Origin: Hyphomicrobiales bacterium
GTDB lineage: Bacteria > Pseudomonadota > Alphaproteobacteria > Rhizobiales > Rhizobiaceae
Direction of reading: 5' to 3'
Length of the DNA: 64,000 bases
NCBI GenBank assembly: GCA_900468535.1
Contig: UBTY01000021.1
Coordinates: 98,036 to 162,035, forward strand
Shown here piece by piece: positions 42,535 through 52,484 of this stretch. The position numbers were made by a program, and so were the translations under genes. Below the pieces are notes generated by a model, which saw only the letters and a program-made list of their open reading frames with translations, was not told the origin of the DNA and did not search any database. Position 1 is the first letter of the stretch, and every line of letters starts with the position of its first letter.

Positions 42535-43838
42535 TGCAATTGGCTGGAACCACAGCGGAAAAGAAGATCCGTCACCTCACCACGCTTGCCCTTGCCGTCG
42601 TCTTCGTACTCGTATTCGTCCTTGGCGGCCTGGCAGCAACGGTCCGCATCAACAGCGCGGTGATCGCGCGAGGCGCGCTGGTTGTCGACAGCTACGTCAA
42701 GCCGGTGCAGCATCAGAAGGGTGGCGTCGTCGCGCGGATATCGGTTCGCAACGGCGATCGGGTCAGCGCCGGCCAAGTCCTCGTCCACCTCGACGACACC
42801 CAGACAAAGATCAATCTCGCGATCGTATCGCGTCGACTGGCAGAACTGGCGGCCCGGTCAGCACGCCTTACGGCGGAACGCGATGGTCGCCAGACGATCG
42901 CGTTTCCATCTTATCCCGGCAGGCTCGACGTCAATGAAACCAGATCCATAGAAAACGGCGAGCAGAGATTGTTCGACGATCGTCGCGCGTCCATGCAGGG
43001 GAAAATCGCGCAGCTGCGAGAGCGTATCCACCAGCTCGACCAGCAGGTGACAGGCCTGATGGCAGAGCAAGATGGAAAGCGTCGCGCGATCGCCGTCATC
43101 GGGAAGGAGCTTGCGAGCCTTCAACCGCTCCTCTCGCAAGGCGTCATTCCGGCCACTCGCGTCTATGCGCTGCAACGCGATCAGGCCGACCTTAGCGGTG
43201 AGCTTGGCAGCCTTCTTGCTTCCGCTGCGGAGGTCAAAGGAAAGATCGCGGAGACGGAGCTCCAGATCATCCAGCTCGGAGACGATCAGCGCAGCGATGT
43301 GTCCGACCAGCTGAAGCAGGCCGAGAGCGAAGGCAGCCAGTATCTCGAGCGCCGTGCCGCCATCGAGGACGATCTTCAACATGCCGACATAACGGCGCCG
43401 CAAGACGGCATCGTCCATCAGCTTGCGGTGCACGCGCCGGGGACTGTCATTCCGGCCGGTGACGCCATCATGCAGATCGTGCCGGATCGCGACGCGCTGG
43501 TGCCAGAGTTGAAGCTGTCGCCGCGAGATGTCGATCAGGTGGCGGTCGGGAAGGCCGTCGAACTACGCTTCTCCGCCTTCAACTATCGCACGACGCCCGA
43601 GATCACCGGAAATGTCGCATCGATCTCCGCAGAACTGACGACCGACAAGACATCAGGCCAGTCCTTCTACACGGTCCGCGTCGCGGTATCGGCAGCCGAG
43701 TGGCAACGGCTTGGCACCTTGACGCCGATTGCCGGCATGCCTGTCGAGGCGTTCATCGCGACCGGCGAGCAGACCGGGCTCGGCTATGTCGCCAAGCCAT
43801 TCACAGACCAGCTTGCACGTGCGTTTCGGGAGGACTGA
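42534..43838 (+). CDS. prsE: Type I secretion membrane fusion protein (HlyD/PrsE family)
   Basis: A 434-residue periplasmic adaptor. It has one N-terminal membrane span (about residues 15-38), a first lipoyl half around GGVVARISVRNGDRVSAGQVLVHLDD, long coiled-coil helices (about 95-280), the second lipoyl half ITAPQDGIVHQLAVHAPGTVIPAGDAIMQIVP, and a C-terminal beta-barrel. It bridges the PrsD-like exporter and a TolC-like outer-membrane channel. ATG at 42534 overlaps the exporter stop by one base; GTG at 42531 is the alternative and is better spaced from GGGGAG. Confidence 0.92.
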   Translation: MQLAGTTAEKKIRHLTTLALAVVFVLVFVLGGLAATVRINSAVIARGALVVDSYVKPVQHQKGGVVARISVRNGDRVSAGQVLVHLDDTQTKINLAIVSRRLAELAARSARLTAERDGRQTIAFPSYPGRLDVNETRSIENGEQRLFDDRRASMQGKIAQLRERIHQLDQQVTGLMAEQDGKRRAIAVIGKELASLQPLLSQGVIPATRVYALQRDQADLSGELGSLLASAAEVKGKIAETELQIIQLGDDQRSDVSDQLKQAESEGSQYLERRAAIEDDLQHADITAPQDGIVHQLAVHAPGTVIPAGDAIMQIVPDRDALVPELKLSPRDVDQVAVGKAVELRFSAFNYRTTPEITGNVASISAELTTDKTSGQSFYTVRVAVSAAEWQRLGTLTPIAGMPVEAFIATGEQTGLGYVAKPFTDQLARAFRED

Positions 43839-43895
43839 CGCAGCCCTGGGAGGAACAACCCATCCTCAACGGATCCGAAATCGAAGGAGTTGAAA

Positions 43896-45332
43896 ATGGC
43901 AAAATCAATCGACAATGCCGTCGGCCAGGCGCTGTACTATAGCGGTGGGTCGACAGCCTGGTTTTCGGCGAGCGGCGGAGGTGCCGTTCTGAACGGCACG
44001 GCCGGCAACGACTCGATCTGGGGTGACAGTTCGGTCAATGTAACCATGCATGGCGGAACGGGGGATGACATCTACTACCTCTATTCCGGAATAAACCGCG
44101 CGGTGGAGGAGCCGGGCGGGGGAATAGACACCATCAATACCTGGATGAATTTCTCGCTTCCCGACAACTTTGAGAACCTCACGGTAACCGGTAACGGGCG
44201 CTACGCCTTTGGTAATTCCCTGGATAACATCATCTCCGGCGCATCCGGAAGCCAGACGATCGATGGCGGCGCCGGAAACGACGTCCTGATCGGTGGCGGA
44301 GGGGCTGATACGTTCATCGTGTCCCACGGCAATGGCAGCGATCTCATTGTCGATTTCTCGAGCGACGATACCCTGCGATTGAACGGCTATGGCCTGTCGT
44401 CCTTCGAGCAGGTGCTTGCCCATTCCACGCAGGAAGGAGCCAACCTGCGGCTCGATCTGGGTGGCGGCGAAAGTCTTGTGCTGGCAAACACTCAGGCTTC
44501 CAGCCTGCAAGCCAGCCAGTTCCAATTGCCGCTCGACCGTTCGCATCTCAGCCTCACATTCGACGACGAGTTCAACAGTCTGTCGCTGCGGCATGGGGAC
44601 GAAGGAACATGGGACGCGAAGTTCTGGTGGGCGCCGGAAAAGGGGAGCACGCTGCCGGGGAATGGCGAGCTGCAGTGGTACATAAACCCGGACTACGCTC
44701 CGACCGCGGCGGCAAATCCCTTTTCAGTCAGCAATGGCGTCCTCACCATCTCGGCGGAGCCAGCCTCCGAAGCGCTCCAGTCGCAGATCAATGGTTACGA
44801 CTACACGTCCGGCCTGCTGAACACGCATTCGTCCTTCGCTCAGACCTACGGTTATTTCGAAATCCGGGCAGACATGCCAACGGAACAAGGTGTGTGGCCG
44901 GCATTCTGGCTGCTTCCCGAAGATGGCTCGTGGCCGCCGGAGCTCGACGTGGTGGAGATGCGCGGGCAGGATCCGAACACGGTCAATGTGACGGCGCACA
45001 CGAACGAAAGCGGCTCGCACACCATGGAGTCAATTCCGGTCAAGGTGCCGAGCACCGACGGCTTTCACAACTACGGCGTTCTCTGGGACCAGGACCATAT
45101 CACCTGGTATTTTGACGACGTTGCGATCGCACAGACCGACACGCCTGATGATATGCATGACCCGATGTACATGCTGGTCAACCTGGCCGTCGGCGGCACA
45201 GCGGGAACGCCTTCGAACGGCCTCGCAAATGGCTCGGAGATGCATATCGACTACATCAGGGCCTATGCGCTCACCGACAGCCCTGTCGCGGTCGCGACCG
45301 AAACGAGCCATACGACCGATTGGCACATCTAG
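43896..45332 (+). CDS. RTX-type secreted glycanase, GH16 family (ExsH/PlyB-like)
   Basis: A 478-residue protein with no N-terminal signal peptide. Residues about 30-160 carry calcium-binding RTX nonapeptide repeats (NGTAGNDS, GGTGDDIY, GGAGNDVLIGGGGADTF). Residues about 215-460 are a GH16 endo-beta-glucanase domain with the catalytic ELDVVE (Glu349, Asp351, Glu354). The layout matches rhizobial ExsH and Ply glycanases, which leave through PrsDE and trim exopolysaccharide. AAGGAG six bases before the ATG sets the start. It is directly downstream of exporter and adaptor genes, so it is the probable cargo. Confidence 0.92.
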   Translation: MAKSIDNAVGQALYYSGGSTAWFSASGGGAVLNGTAGNDSIWGDSSVNVTMHGGTGDDIYYLYSGINRAVEEPGGGIDTINTWMNFSLPDNFENLTVTGNGRYAFGNSLDNIISGASGSQTIDGGAGNDVLIGGGGADTFIVSHGNGSDLIVDFSSDDTLRLNGYGLSSFEQVLAHSTQEGANLRLDLGGGESLVLANTQASSLQASQFQLPLDRSHLSLTFDDEFNSLSLRHGDEGTWDAKFWWAPEKGSTLPGNGELQWYINPDYAPTAAANPFSVSNGVLTISAEPASEALQSQINGYDYTSGLLNTHSSFAQTYGYFEIRADMPTEQGVWPAFWLLPEDGSWPPELDVVEMRGQDPNTVNVTAHTNESGSHTMESIPVKVPSTDGFHNYGVLWDQDHITWYFDDVAIAQTDTPDDMHDPMYMLVNLAVGGTAGTPSNGLANGSEMHIDYIRAYALTDSPVAVATETSHTTDWHI

Positions 45333-45360
45333 CGTTTGCCGCCGAAAAGGTGAGCCGAAA

Positions 45361-45384
45361 AGGGCGGCGGCAAGCCGTCGCCCT
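45361..45384. terminator. Hairpin between convergent glycanase and formaldehyde dehydrogenase genes
   Basis: AGGGCGGCGGC (45361-45371) pairs with GCCGTCGCCCT (45374-45384) with one G-U pair. A short A-rich run follows. It lies in the 63-base gap between the two converging genes. Confidence 0.65.
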
Positions 45385-45395
45385 GAAAATGACAA

Positions 45396-46523
<1,128 letters not shown>

Positions 46524-46550
46524 CTGCGAATTCTCCTCAATCGATTGGTT

Positions 46551-47390
46551 TTACTCTTCGGCAGCAATTCGTTTCCAAAGTGCTCGTACTTCGTCCTTCA
46601 GGCGGAGTGCCTCCTGCCAGCGATCCGTCGTATCCTCTCCATCCGGCCCCGTGATGGCATAGGGTTTCGGTCCGAGTTCGCATACGAACGCGACGGTATC
46701 GTCAGTTCCGGCGCGGCGGCGCCAGCTTCTCAGCCCGTATTCCCACCACTCCATGAAGAGGTCCAGCCACGGCTTGTGGTGCGCAAAGGCGATTTCGATC
46801 TGCACCTGCTCTCGAGAAGCCACGCGACCATGGAAGGCCCAGGCGCTATCGAGGATGCGATTCATCAAGATATGGTTCTCGTCCGAGACGGGGACCGCGA
46901 ATTCCCGGCCGACAAGGAAGTGCGATAGGTCGGCCAGCAGCTTGAGGTCCGGCATCCGATCCATCAGGTCGAGTGTAAAGAAGAGGTCGGTGGTCATGCG
47001 GTCGCGGTGCGTCTCGATATAGACAGGCACCTTCGCCTCCTCGCCTAGGCGCTGCCACCCTTCGAGCAATGGAAGACAGTCCTCGACACGGCGCAACCGT
47101 ACATGCGGTTGCAGACAAAGATGCGAGACGCCGAATTCGACGGCGTTTTCGAGGGCCGGCTTCAGATCATCGACAGTTTTTGGAAAGCATTGCCCCTCGG
47201 CCTTCAAGCCGTGTTCGGCAAGAAGGACGCTTAGCCGCTTGACATAGGCGCGGTCGTACCAATGGGCACTGACGCCATCGAAGCCCGCCGCCGCGATGCG
47301 TTCCATATTTTCCTCGAGCGCTGGCTCGGGCCGAACCGCGCTTCGCAGCTCCATTGCCCACAGCGACTGGAAAACGTTCAAGCTTTGCAT
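46551..47390 (-). CDS. Sugar phosphate isomerase/epimerase-like TIM-barrel protein
   Basis: A 279-residue AP-endonuclease-2/xylose-isomerase-like TIM barrel. Likely metal-site residues appear in YIETHRDR (Glu and His), ADLSHF (Asp and His), and a late Glu in CELGPKPYAITG. Relatives isomerise or epimerise keto-sugars and cyclitols; MocC and IolE are members used in rhizopine and inositol breakdown, but I cannot assign this one to MocC with confidence. It lies between the ferredoxin reductase and formaldehyde dehydrogenase genes in the same direction. Confidence 0.85.
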   Translation of the reverse strand: MQSLNVFQSLWAMELRSAVRPEPALEENMERIAAAGFDGVSAHWYDRAYVKRLSVLLAEHGLKAEGQCFPKTVDDLKPALENAVEFGVSHLCLQPHVRLRRVEDCLPLLEGWQRLGEEAKVPVYIETHRDRMTTDLFFTLDLMDRMPDLKLLADLSHFLVGREFAVPVSDENHILMNRILDSAWAFHGRVASREQVQIEIAFAHHKPWLDLFMEWWEYGLRSWRRRAGTDDTVAFVCELGPKPYAITGPDGEDTTDRWQEALRLKDEVRALWKRIAAEE

Positions 47391-47466
47391 TCGAGCCTCC
47401 GGAAGGTGATTGGAGTGCAGGACGTTTTATACATTACAGAACGCTCGTTGAGCCAGAAATTGGGGA

Positions 47467-47491
47467 GGGAGGAGCCGTAAAGCTGCCTCCC
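47467..47491 (-). terminator. Imperfect hairpin after the ferredoxin reductase gene
   Basis: GGGAGGAGC (47467-47475) pairs with GCTGCCTCCC (47482-47491) with one bulged base. It lies in the 155-base gap between the reductase and TIM-barrel genes on the minus strand. It could end or attenuate transcription between them. Confidence 0.4.
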
Positions 47492-47545
47492 TTCCGGACA
47501 GGCAACTTGAGGATGAGCTGCCGTCCATATGACATTGTGCGGCAG

Positions 47546-48760
47546 TCAAGCCGCCGCTTCGGCGCGGGCGCTCTTGAGAACAGCCTTGAGATTTACGCCT
47601 GGATCAGCCAGCGCTTCCGGATCGGGAACCAATTCAGCGGCAACCAGCATCTCGGCGAGCTTGATGTCCTTGGCGAGACTGTTGCCGCGTCCAAGCCCCG
47701 CCGCCGCAACGAGACGCCCACCATCAAGATAAAACTCCAACTCTCCATCAGGCGAGCCACGGACAATCGCCTGATGCTCGGGCCGGGGTAAGCCGACGAC
47801 CTGCAAGCTGAGGTCATACTGATCGGACCAGAACCACGGGATGGCATCGAAAGGCCTTGCCTCCCCGAGCATGTTTCTCGCCGCCGTCTCCCCCTGCGTC
47901 CGCGCGTTCCGCCAGCTTTCGAACCTGATGTGGCCACCGCCCGGCTGTGCGACGGCGGCACAGTCGCCGGCTGCAAAAATATCGTGATCGTTGGTACGCA
48001 AGAAAGGATCCGTATGGATGCCGTTGCCCGTCGCAAGCCCTGCCGCTTCCGCAAGCGCACAGTCCGCCGTCACGCCGATGGCTGAAACGACAACATCGGC
48101 AGGCACCTCCGTTCCATCAGCCAGCAGGACGGCGACGCGCGTGATCTCGGCAACGCCGACGCCAAGGCGGAACTCCACGCCTTCGGCGATGTGCCTTGCA
48201 TGCAGGCTCTGCGCAAACCGCGTCGGCACTGCTCTTCCGAGCGGCTTTGCAGCGGCCTCGATTATGGTGACGGTTGCGCCCTTGGCCCGAAGAACCGCCG
48301 CAAGCTCCATGCCGATCAAGCCGCCGCCAATGATCGCGACGCTTTTCGCCGAGACCGCGCGAAGGAAGATCTCGCTCGCATCGCCGTATGTCCTGAAATC
48401 GAGCGCATGTTCGGCGCCCATGCATGTCAGTCGCCTGGGGCGTGCACCGGTCGCGAGGAGAAGCTTTTGATAGCGAAGCGTACGACCGTCGTTGAGAGAG
48501 ACGGTTCGCAAGGATGGGTCGAGGTTGGTAGCCACCGCGCCCCGCAGATAATCGATCCCGGCGCTCGCAATCGCGTCAGATCCGCAAATTGCCTTCATCT
48601 GCACGGCACCGTCCATCGGCTTGGACAAAGGCGGCCGCTCGTAAGGCAGATGAGGCTCGGCGCCGACCAGAGTGATGGCTCCGGTGTAGCCGTTCTCGCG
48701 CAATGCGAAAGCCGCCCGCGTACCACACTCGCCTGCCCCGACAATAACGATATCGTCCAT
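47546..48760 (-). CDS. FAD-dependent ferredoxin reductase (MocF/rubredoxin-reductase type)
   Basis: A 404-residue NAD(P)H:ferredoxin reductase of the BenA/rubredoxin-reductase group. The FAD-binding GAGECG (8-13), LPYERPPLSK, the NAD(P)H-binding GGGLIGMELAAVL and the second FAD motif FAAGDCA are all present, along with a C-terminal reductase domain. It would pass electrons to the Rieske ferredoxin at 49858-50169 for the membrane hydroxylase at 50166-51200. A binding-protein gene separates it from those two, all on the minus strand. Confidence 0.9.
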   Translation of the reverse strand: MDDIVIVGAGECGTRAAFALRENGYTGAITLVGAEPHLPYERPPLSKPMDGAVQMKAICGSDAIASAGIDYLRGAVATNLDPSLRTVSLNDGRTLRYQKLLLATGARPRRLTCMGAEHALDFRTYGDASEIFLRAVSAKSVAIIGGGLIGMELAAVLRAKGATVTIIEAAAKPLGRAVPTRFAQSLHARHIAEGVEFRLGVGVAEITRVAVLLADGTEVPADVVVSAIGVTADCALAEAAGLATGNGIHTDPFLRTNDHDIFAAGDCAAVAQPGGGHIRFESWRNARTQGETAARNMLGEARPFDAIPWFWSDQYDLSLQVVGLPRPEHQAIVRGSPDGELEFYLDGGRLVAAAGLGRGNSLAKDIKLAEMLVAAELVPDPEALADPGVNLKAVLKSARAEAAA

Positions 48761-48782
48761 CTTCGTTCCACCCCGGAGTTGG

Positions 48783-48811
48783 GCTGGCGCATCGCCTGGC
48801 GACGCGCCAGC
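48783..48811 (-). other. Hairpin between binding-protein and reductase genes
   Basis: GCTGGCGC (48783-48790) and GCGCCAGC (48804-48811) form a perfect 8-bp stem. The loop can form a further small stem (CGCC/GGCG). It follows the binding-protein stop (minus strand). Confidence 0.55.
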
Positions 48812-48817
48812 GAGCCA

Positions 48818-49762
48818 TCAGTTTCGGCTTGCGTACTGGGTCATGTTCTTCGGCGTAACGAGCTCGAAGGGGACCATGACCTGTTTCTCCACCTTTTGCC
48901 CACGCGCGAGCGCCACGGCGGCATCGAGTGCACTTGCGGACTGAGCCTTGGCGTTCTGGAACACCGTCGCGTCGAGATCACCAGCCGCCATCGCGGCCAA
49001 GGCGTCCTGCGTCGCGTCGATGCCGACGACGATGACGTCGTCCATCGACGTTCCGGCAGCCTTCATTGCCTGGATTGCGCCGAGCGCCATCTCGTCATTG
49101 TTGGCGAAGACGACATCGATCGGCCGGCCGCTCGTGATCCAGTTCGTCGTCAGATCCATGGCGTTGGTTCGCTGCCATGCCGCGGACTGCTCGTCGGCAA
49201 TCACCGCGCCCTTGCAGGCACCGCCGGCCAGCGTTTCCTTGAACGACGAGGTCCGATCGCGCGATGCCTGATGAGCGAGGTCTCCCATCAGGATATAGAC
49301 CTGGGCGTTCCCTTCCTTCTTCTTCGCCGTCAAGAGATCGCAGGTTGCCTCGGCTGCCAGCTTGCCGGAATCGGTCTCTTTCGATCCGACATAGGCCTGC
49401 TTCTCGGGAAGCTGCGCGAAATTGCCGGGTTCGAGGTTGAGGTAGATCAAGGGAATGTTTGCCTTCTGGGCCGCAGCACTGATACCTGGAGCTGCTGAAG
49501 CGTCGGCCAAGGTCACGACGATTGCATCGACGCCCGCGGCGATGAAATTGTTCACCTGGTTGATCTGCTTGGAGATATCGGTCTGGGCGTCCTCGACCTG
49601 TATCTTGACGCCGTCCACCTCGGCGGCTCTGGACTGCAGCCCTTCGCGCAGCAATGTCTGGAAGTTGTTGTCGAAGCTCTGCATCGAGACACCGATCGTC
49701 TCGGCCGATGCGGTACCAGCCATCAGAAGCGCCGCCAAAGCGCCCAAGTAAAATGATTTCAT
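48818..49762 (-). CDS. Sugar/cyclitol ABC substrate-binding protein without adjacent permease
   Basis: A 314-residue periplasmic binding protein of the Peripla_BP_4 (ribose/inositol) family with a Sec signal cleaved near TASA-ETI. It shows AQTDISKQINQVNNFIAAGVDAIVV and VFANNDEMALGAIQAMKAAG, typical for this family. GGGAGG precedes the ATG at 49762. No permease or ATPase gene accompanies it, which matches the position of the rhizopine-binding protein MocB in moc clusters, so it may share the components of another CUT2 importer. Confidence 0.92.
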   Translation of the reverse strand: MKSFYLGALAALLMAGTASAETIGVSMQSFDNNFQTLLREGLQSRAAEVDGVKIQVEDAQTDISKQINQVNNFIAAGVDAIVVTLADASAAPGISAAAQKANIPLIYLNLEPGNFAQLPEKQAYVGSKETDSGKLAAEATCDLLTAKKKEGNAQVYILMGDLAHQASRDRTSSFKETLAGGACKGAVIADEQSAAWQRTNAMDLTTNWITSGRPIDVVFANNDEMALGAIQAMKAAGTSMDDVIVVGIDATQDALAAMAAGDLDATVFQNAKAQSASALDAAVALARGQKVEKQVMVPFELVTPKNMTQYASRN

Positions 49763-49806
49763 GTCATCCTCCCAATGAGCGCCGGACCGCCCAAGTTGCA
49801 TCCGGA

Positions 49807-49823
49807 GGCCCCGGCAAGGGGCC
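49807..49823 (-). other. Short hairpin upstream of the binding-protein gene
   Basis: GGCCCC (49807-49812) and GGGGCC (49818-49823) form a perfect 6-bp stem with a 5-base loop, in the 95-base gap between the ferredoxin and binding-protein genes. It may partly terminate or process the message. Confidence 0.4.
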
Positions 49824-49857
49824 CGGTTCATATCAATCGCAGTGTGCTTCGGTGGGT

Positions 49858-50169
49858 TTAGGCGAGGGCCACGCGGACTTCTCCGTCGATCACTTCGACC
49901 GGATAAGTCTTGAGGTTTTCGCAGGCAGGAAGTCTGAGCGCCTCACCCGTTCGGTAGTCGAACGCGCCGGAATGCTTGGGACATTCGACCTCGAAATCCA
50001 TCACGAGGCCATCCGCCAGGTGGATCGCTTCGTGGGTGCAGAGACCCGCCGTGCAATAGACGCTGTCGTCGGGCGCGCGGTAGATTGCGTAGGTGCGGCC
50101 ACCGTGGTCGAAGCGGATTGCACCTTCCTGTTCGATGTCGTCGAGGCTGCAGGCTGGGATCCAGTTCAT
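49858..50169 (-). CDS. mocE: MocE-family Rieske-type [2Fe-2S] ferredoxin
   Basis: A 103-residue Rieske ferredoxin. The cluster ligands are CTH (first Cys and His) and CPKH (second Cys and His), separated by about 17 residues, ending with the usual KTYPVEVIDGEV. It carries electrons from the reductase to an oxygenase. It overlaps the end of the membrane hydroxylase gene by four bases (ATGA), so the two are made together. MocE in rhizopine catabolism is the closest named relative. Confidence 0.93.
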   Translation of the reverse strand: MNWIPACSLDDIEQEGAIRFDHGGRTYAIYRAPDDSVYCTAGLCTHEAIHLADGLVMDFEVECPKHSGAFDYRTGEALRLPACENLKTYPVEVIDGEVRVALA

Positions 50170-51200
50170 CGTGCTGCCTCCTGTGTTTCGGAGCTGGCTT
50201 TCTTGGCAGCAAGCTTTTCCTTCCGCCTCTTGTAGCGTTCCTGCATCCGGGCATCGCCTTCGGGGGAACCGTCATGCCATGTGCCAAACCAGCGATCGAG
50301 CGGGATCAGGGCATCACCGTAGTTCACCTCGAAATACTTGTGGTGCAGGTAGTGAGCGTAGGCGTGACTATCGACCAGCTTGTCGTCGCCAACCTCGACC
50401 TTGTCGAAGCCAACGTGGCCGGGGATCGCACCAAATCCCGCATAGTGGAGCTGATAGAGCATGATGATCGGGTTGGACGGCAGGACCAGATGGTAGAAAA
50501 CCGTGCCGAAGTACAGCAGGTGCTCGACGGGATGCATCGACAGCGACGACCACGGCGAAGGGTTGACCGAATTGTGGTGAACCGAGTGGACCCATTTATA
50601 AAGAAACGGCGTGTGGATGAGCCTGTGAACGCAGAAGAAGTGGAACTCGTGGATAACAGGCACGACGAGGGCGACAAGGGCGAGCGTCCACGGGTTTTCG
50701 GCGAAGCTCAACCACGGCGCATAACCGTTGGCGTAAGCCCACAGCATCCCAACCTCGAGCGCAGTCCAGATCGTCACGCCTGAGAGGAACGTCCTGAGGA
50801 TATTGTCGAGGTTCTGGCTTTCGAACCAGAATGCCTTGCTTTTCTGATCAGCCGGAAATTTGCCATTGTATTTGAAGCGGTTTTCCTGGCGCTTCAAAAC
50901 ATACAGATGAAGTTCGAACGCCCCGTAGAACAGAAAGACGCAGACTGCGTTCACGCCATACAGCCACGCGACCCAGCCGACGCTGATCGTCTGCATGGTC
51001 TCGACCGACGGAATGACCCATGCCCAATAGGCAACGGCGGAAATCGCGAAGATCACGTTCCACGGCAAGAAATAGTGTGGCAGCCACTTCAGGATCGCCA
51101 TGAAGCGGGTCGGGAACTGAAAAAGCGGCGCATATTCGACCGGCTTGTTCGGCGTCCAATCTCCGCGCTTGTTGCGCACTCCATACTTCAGATCGTCCAT
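50166..51200 (-). CDS. Membrane di-iron hydroxylase (sterol desaturase/fatty acid hydroxylase family; MocD-like role)
   Basis: A 344-residue integral membrane oxygenase with four or more membrane spans. The di-iron His clusters are visible: HEFHFFCVHR, WVHSVHHNS, SMHPVEH and HAYAHYLHHK. Such enzymes hydroxylate C-H bonds using O2 and electrons from a ferredoxin. Next to a MocE-type ferredoxin and a reductase it likely does the job of MocD in the rhizopine oxygenase, that is, oxidative demethylation or ring hydroxylation. The start at 51200 follows GGAGG; the longer frame up to 51356 has no family match. Confidence 0.88.
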   Translation of the reverse strand: MDDLKYGVRNKRGDWTPNKPVEYAPLFQFPTRFMAILKWLPHYFLPWNVIFAISAVAYWAWVIPSVETMQTISVGWVAWLYGVNAVCVFLFYGAFELHLYVLKRQENRFKYNGKFPADQKSKAFWFESQNLDNILRTFLSGVTIWTALEVGMLWAYANGYAPWLSFAENPWTLALVALVVPVIHEFHFFCVHRLIHTPFLYKWVHSVHHNSVNPSPWSSLSMHPVEHLLYFGTVFYHLVLPSNPIIMLYQLHYAGFGAIPGHVGFDKVEVGDDKLVDSHAYAHYLHHKYFEVNYGDALIPLDRWFGTWHDGSPEGDARMQERYKRRKEKLAAKKASSETQEAAR

Positions 51201-51360
51201 TGCGCGCTCCTCCGGGCGCGCTTCGTCAGCCTGCGCCCACACAAGGTTTTCGACGTGGAGGAGCGCGCGTAGCGCGCTGGGGTCCGGCCCGGTCCCATCG
51301 GGACCTGCCAGCATCTCCTCCTTGCATTCAAAGTAGCAGGAGGATGGCCGAAACACCGAA

Positions 51361-51389
51361 GGCTTACTTGATCAAATTAGATCAAAGCC
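51361..51389. promoter_or_regulatory. Compound inverted repeat at LacI end / hydroxylase promoter
   Basis: TTGATC (51368-51373) and GATCAA (51380-51385) with outer GGCTT (51361-51365) and AAGCC (51385-51389) form a symmetric element overlapping the LacI stop codon, upstream of the hydroxylase operon. It could be a terminator for the regulator gene or an operator. Confidence 0.45.
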
Positions 51390-52383
51390 CCTCGGCGGTG
51401 ATCGTGATAAACCGGATGTGGCTGGGATCGGGCTTGATCTTCGTCAGACCGATGCGATGCAGGATCAGATCAAGAGCGCGTTGCGCCTGCGCCTCCGGGG
51501 CCTGATCGAGCACGACATCCATGATGCCGTCCCGCAAGGCGGAACGCGTATAGTCGGTCAACTCGTGGCCGATAAACAAGAGATCGCGAAATCCAGAGTG
51601 GCGGCGAAGAACATTGATCAGCGCCGAATTCGCACCGCCGGCATTGTAGAGGCCAACGAGATCCGGATATTTGGTGAGCGCCTCTGACAGCGACTCCGCG
51701 CTGTAGTGCTCCTCGTCGCGCGTGAAGGCCAGCCATTGGAACTGCACCTCGCCGGGATGCTCCAGAAAATAATCGGAGAAGCCGCGCATGCGGTCGCGGT
51801 GAACCTGGTAGATCGGATGGCAGAGCGCCACGACGGGGCCGCTTCGGCGGGCCATTCGCGCAATGAAATGGGCGGCTGTCCGACCTGCAGCGTAATTGTC
51901 GATACCGACAAAATCCCCTGTCGTCTCCGATGCGCGCGTGACCACATGAACCACCGGAAGGCCCTGCTTGGCGACGGCCTCCACGGCCGCATTGATCGCG
52001 GGGCTATTGGGAACCGCGAGTATCAGGGCTGAGCGGGACGATCTCGACTTGAGGATGCGCTCGGCAATCTCAGCCGCATTCCGCTCATCGGCAAAGCTGC
52101 GGTGAACGATCACCAACGGGTCGAGCGTCGCAGAGATTGCCTCGAAGGCATTGGCAAGCCGCCGGTAAAAGGTCGTCTCCGGCCGCACCATCAGGACTTC
52201 GATCCGAACAAGACCTCGATGCGTTTCGGGCAGGACGCGAGGATAGTTCAGCACGCGCGCGGCAACGGCGACTTTCTCGATCAGTTCGGCCCGAACCCCG
52301 CCGCGCCCGTTCAATACGCGCTCGACCGTCGCAGTGCCGACACCCGCGAGCCGGGCGATATCCTGGTAGCTTGGTTTCGTCAT
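51382..52383 (-). CDS. LacI-family transcriptional regulator of the moc-like block
   Basis: A 333-residue LacI-type regulator. The helix-turn-helix is YQDIARLAGVGTATVERVLNGRGGV; the effector domain contains FVGIDNYAAGRTAAHFIARM and LVGLYNAGGANSALINVLRR, as in LacI members that sense sugars or cyclitols. The start at 52383 places the DNA-binding domain at the N-terminus; GTG at 52422 and ATG at 52395 are alternatives. It precedes the hydroxylase-ferredoxin operon on the same strand. Confidence 0.9.
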   Translation of the reverse strand: MTKPSYQDIARLAGVGTATVERVLNGRGGVRAELIEKVAVAARVLNYPRVLPETHRGLVRIEVLMVRPETTFYRRLANAFEAISATLDPLVIVHRSFADERNAAEIAERILKSRSSRSALILAVPNSPAINAAVEAVAKQGLPVVHVVTRASETTGDFVGIDNYAAGRTAAHFIARMARRSGPVVALCHPIYQVHRDRMRGFSDYFLEHPGEVQFQWLAFTRDEEHYSAESLSEALTKYPDLVGLYNAGGANSALINVLRRHSGFRDLLFIGHELTDYTRSALRDGIMDVVLDQAPEAQAQRALDLILHRIGLTKIKPDPSHIRFITITAEGL

Positions 52384-52484
52384 CGTTCGAACCATCGTGG
52401 GACCCACGACTATCTTTGCCACGACTTCGGCAGCGATTTCTACTCACTGCTCGTCGCCACGCTGCTTCAACGACGATCGTCGGG

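Noticed and set aside
48191..49498. 435-codon open frame antisense to reductase and binding protein
   Set aside because: It spans two well-supported minus-strand genes and their gap and shows no domain.
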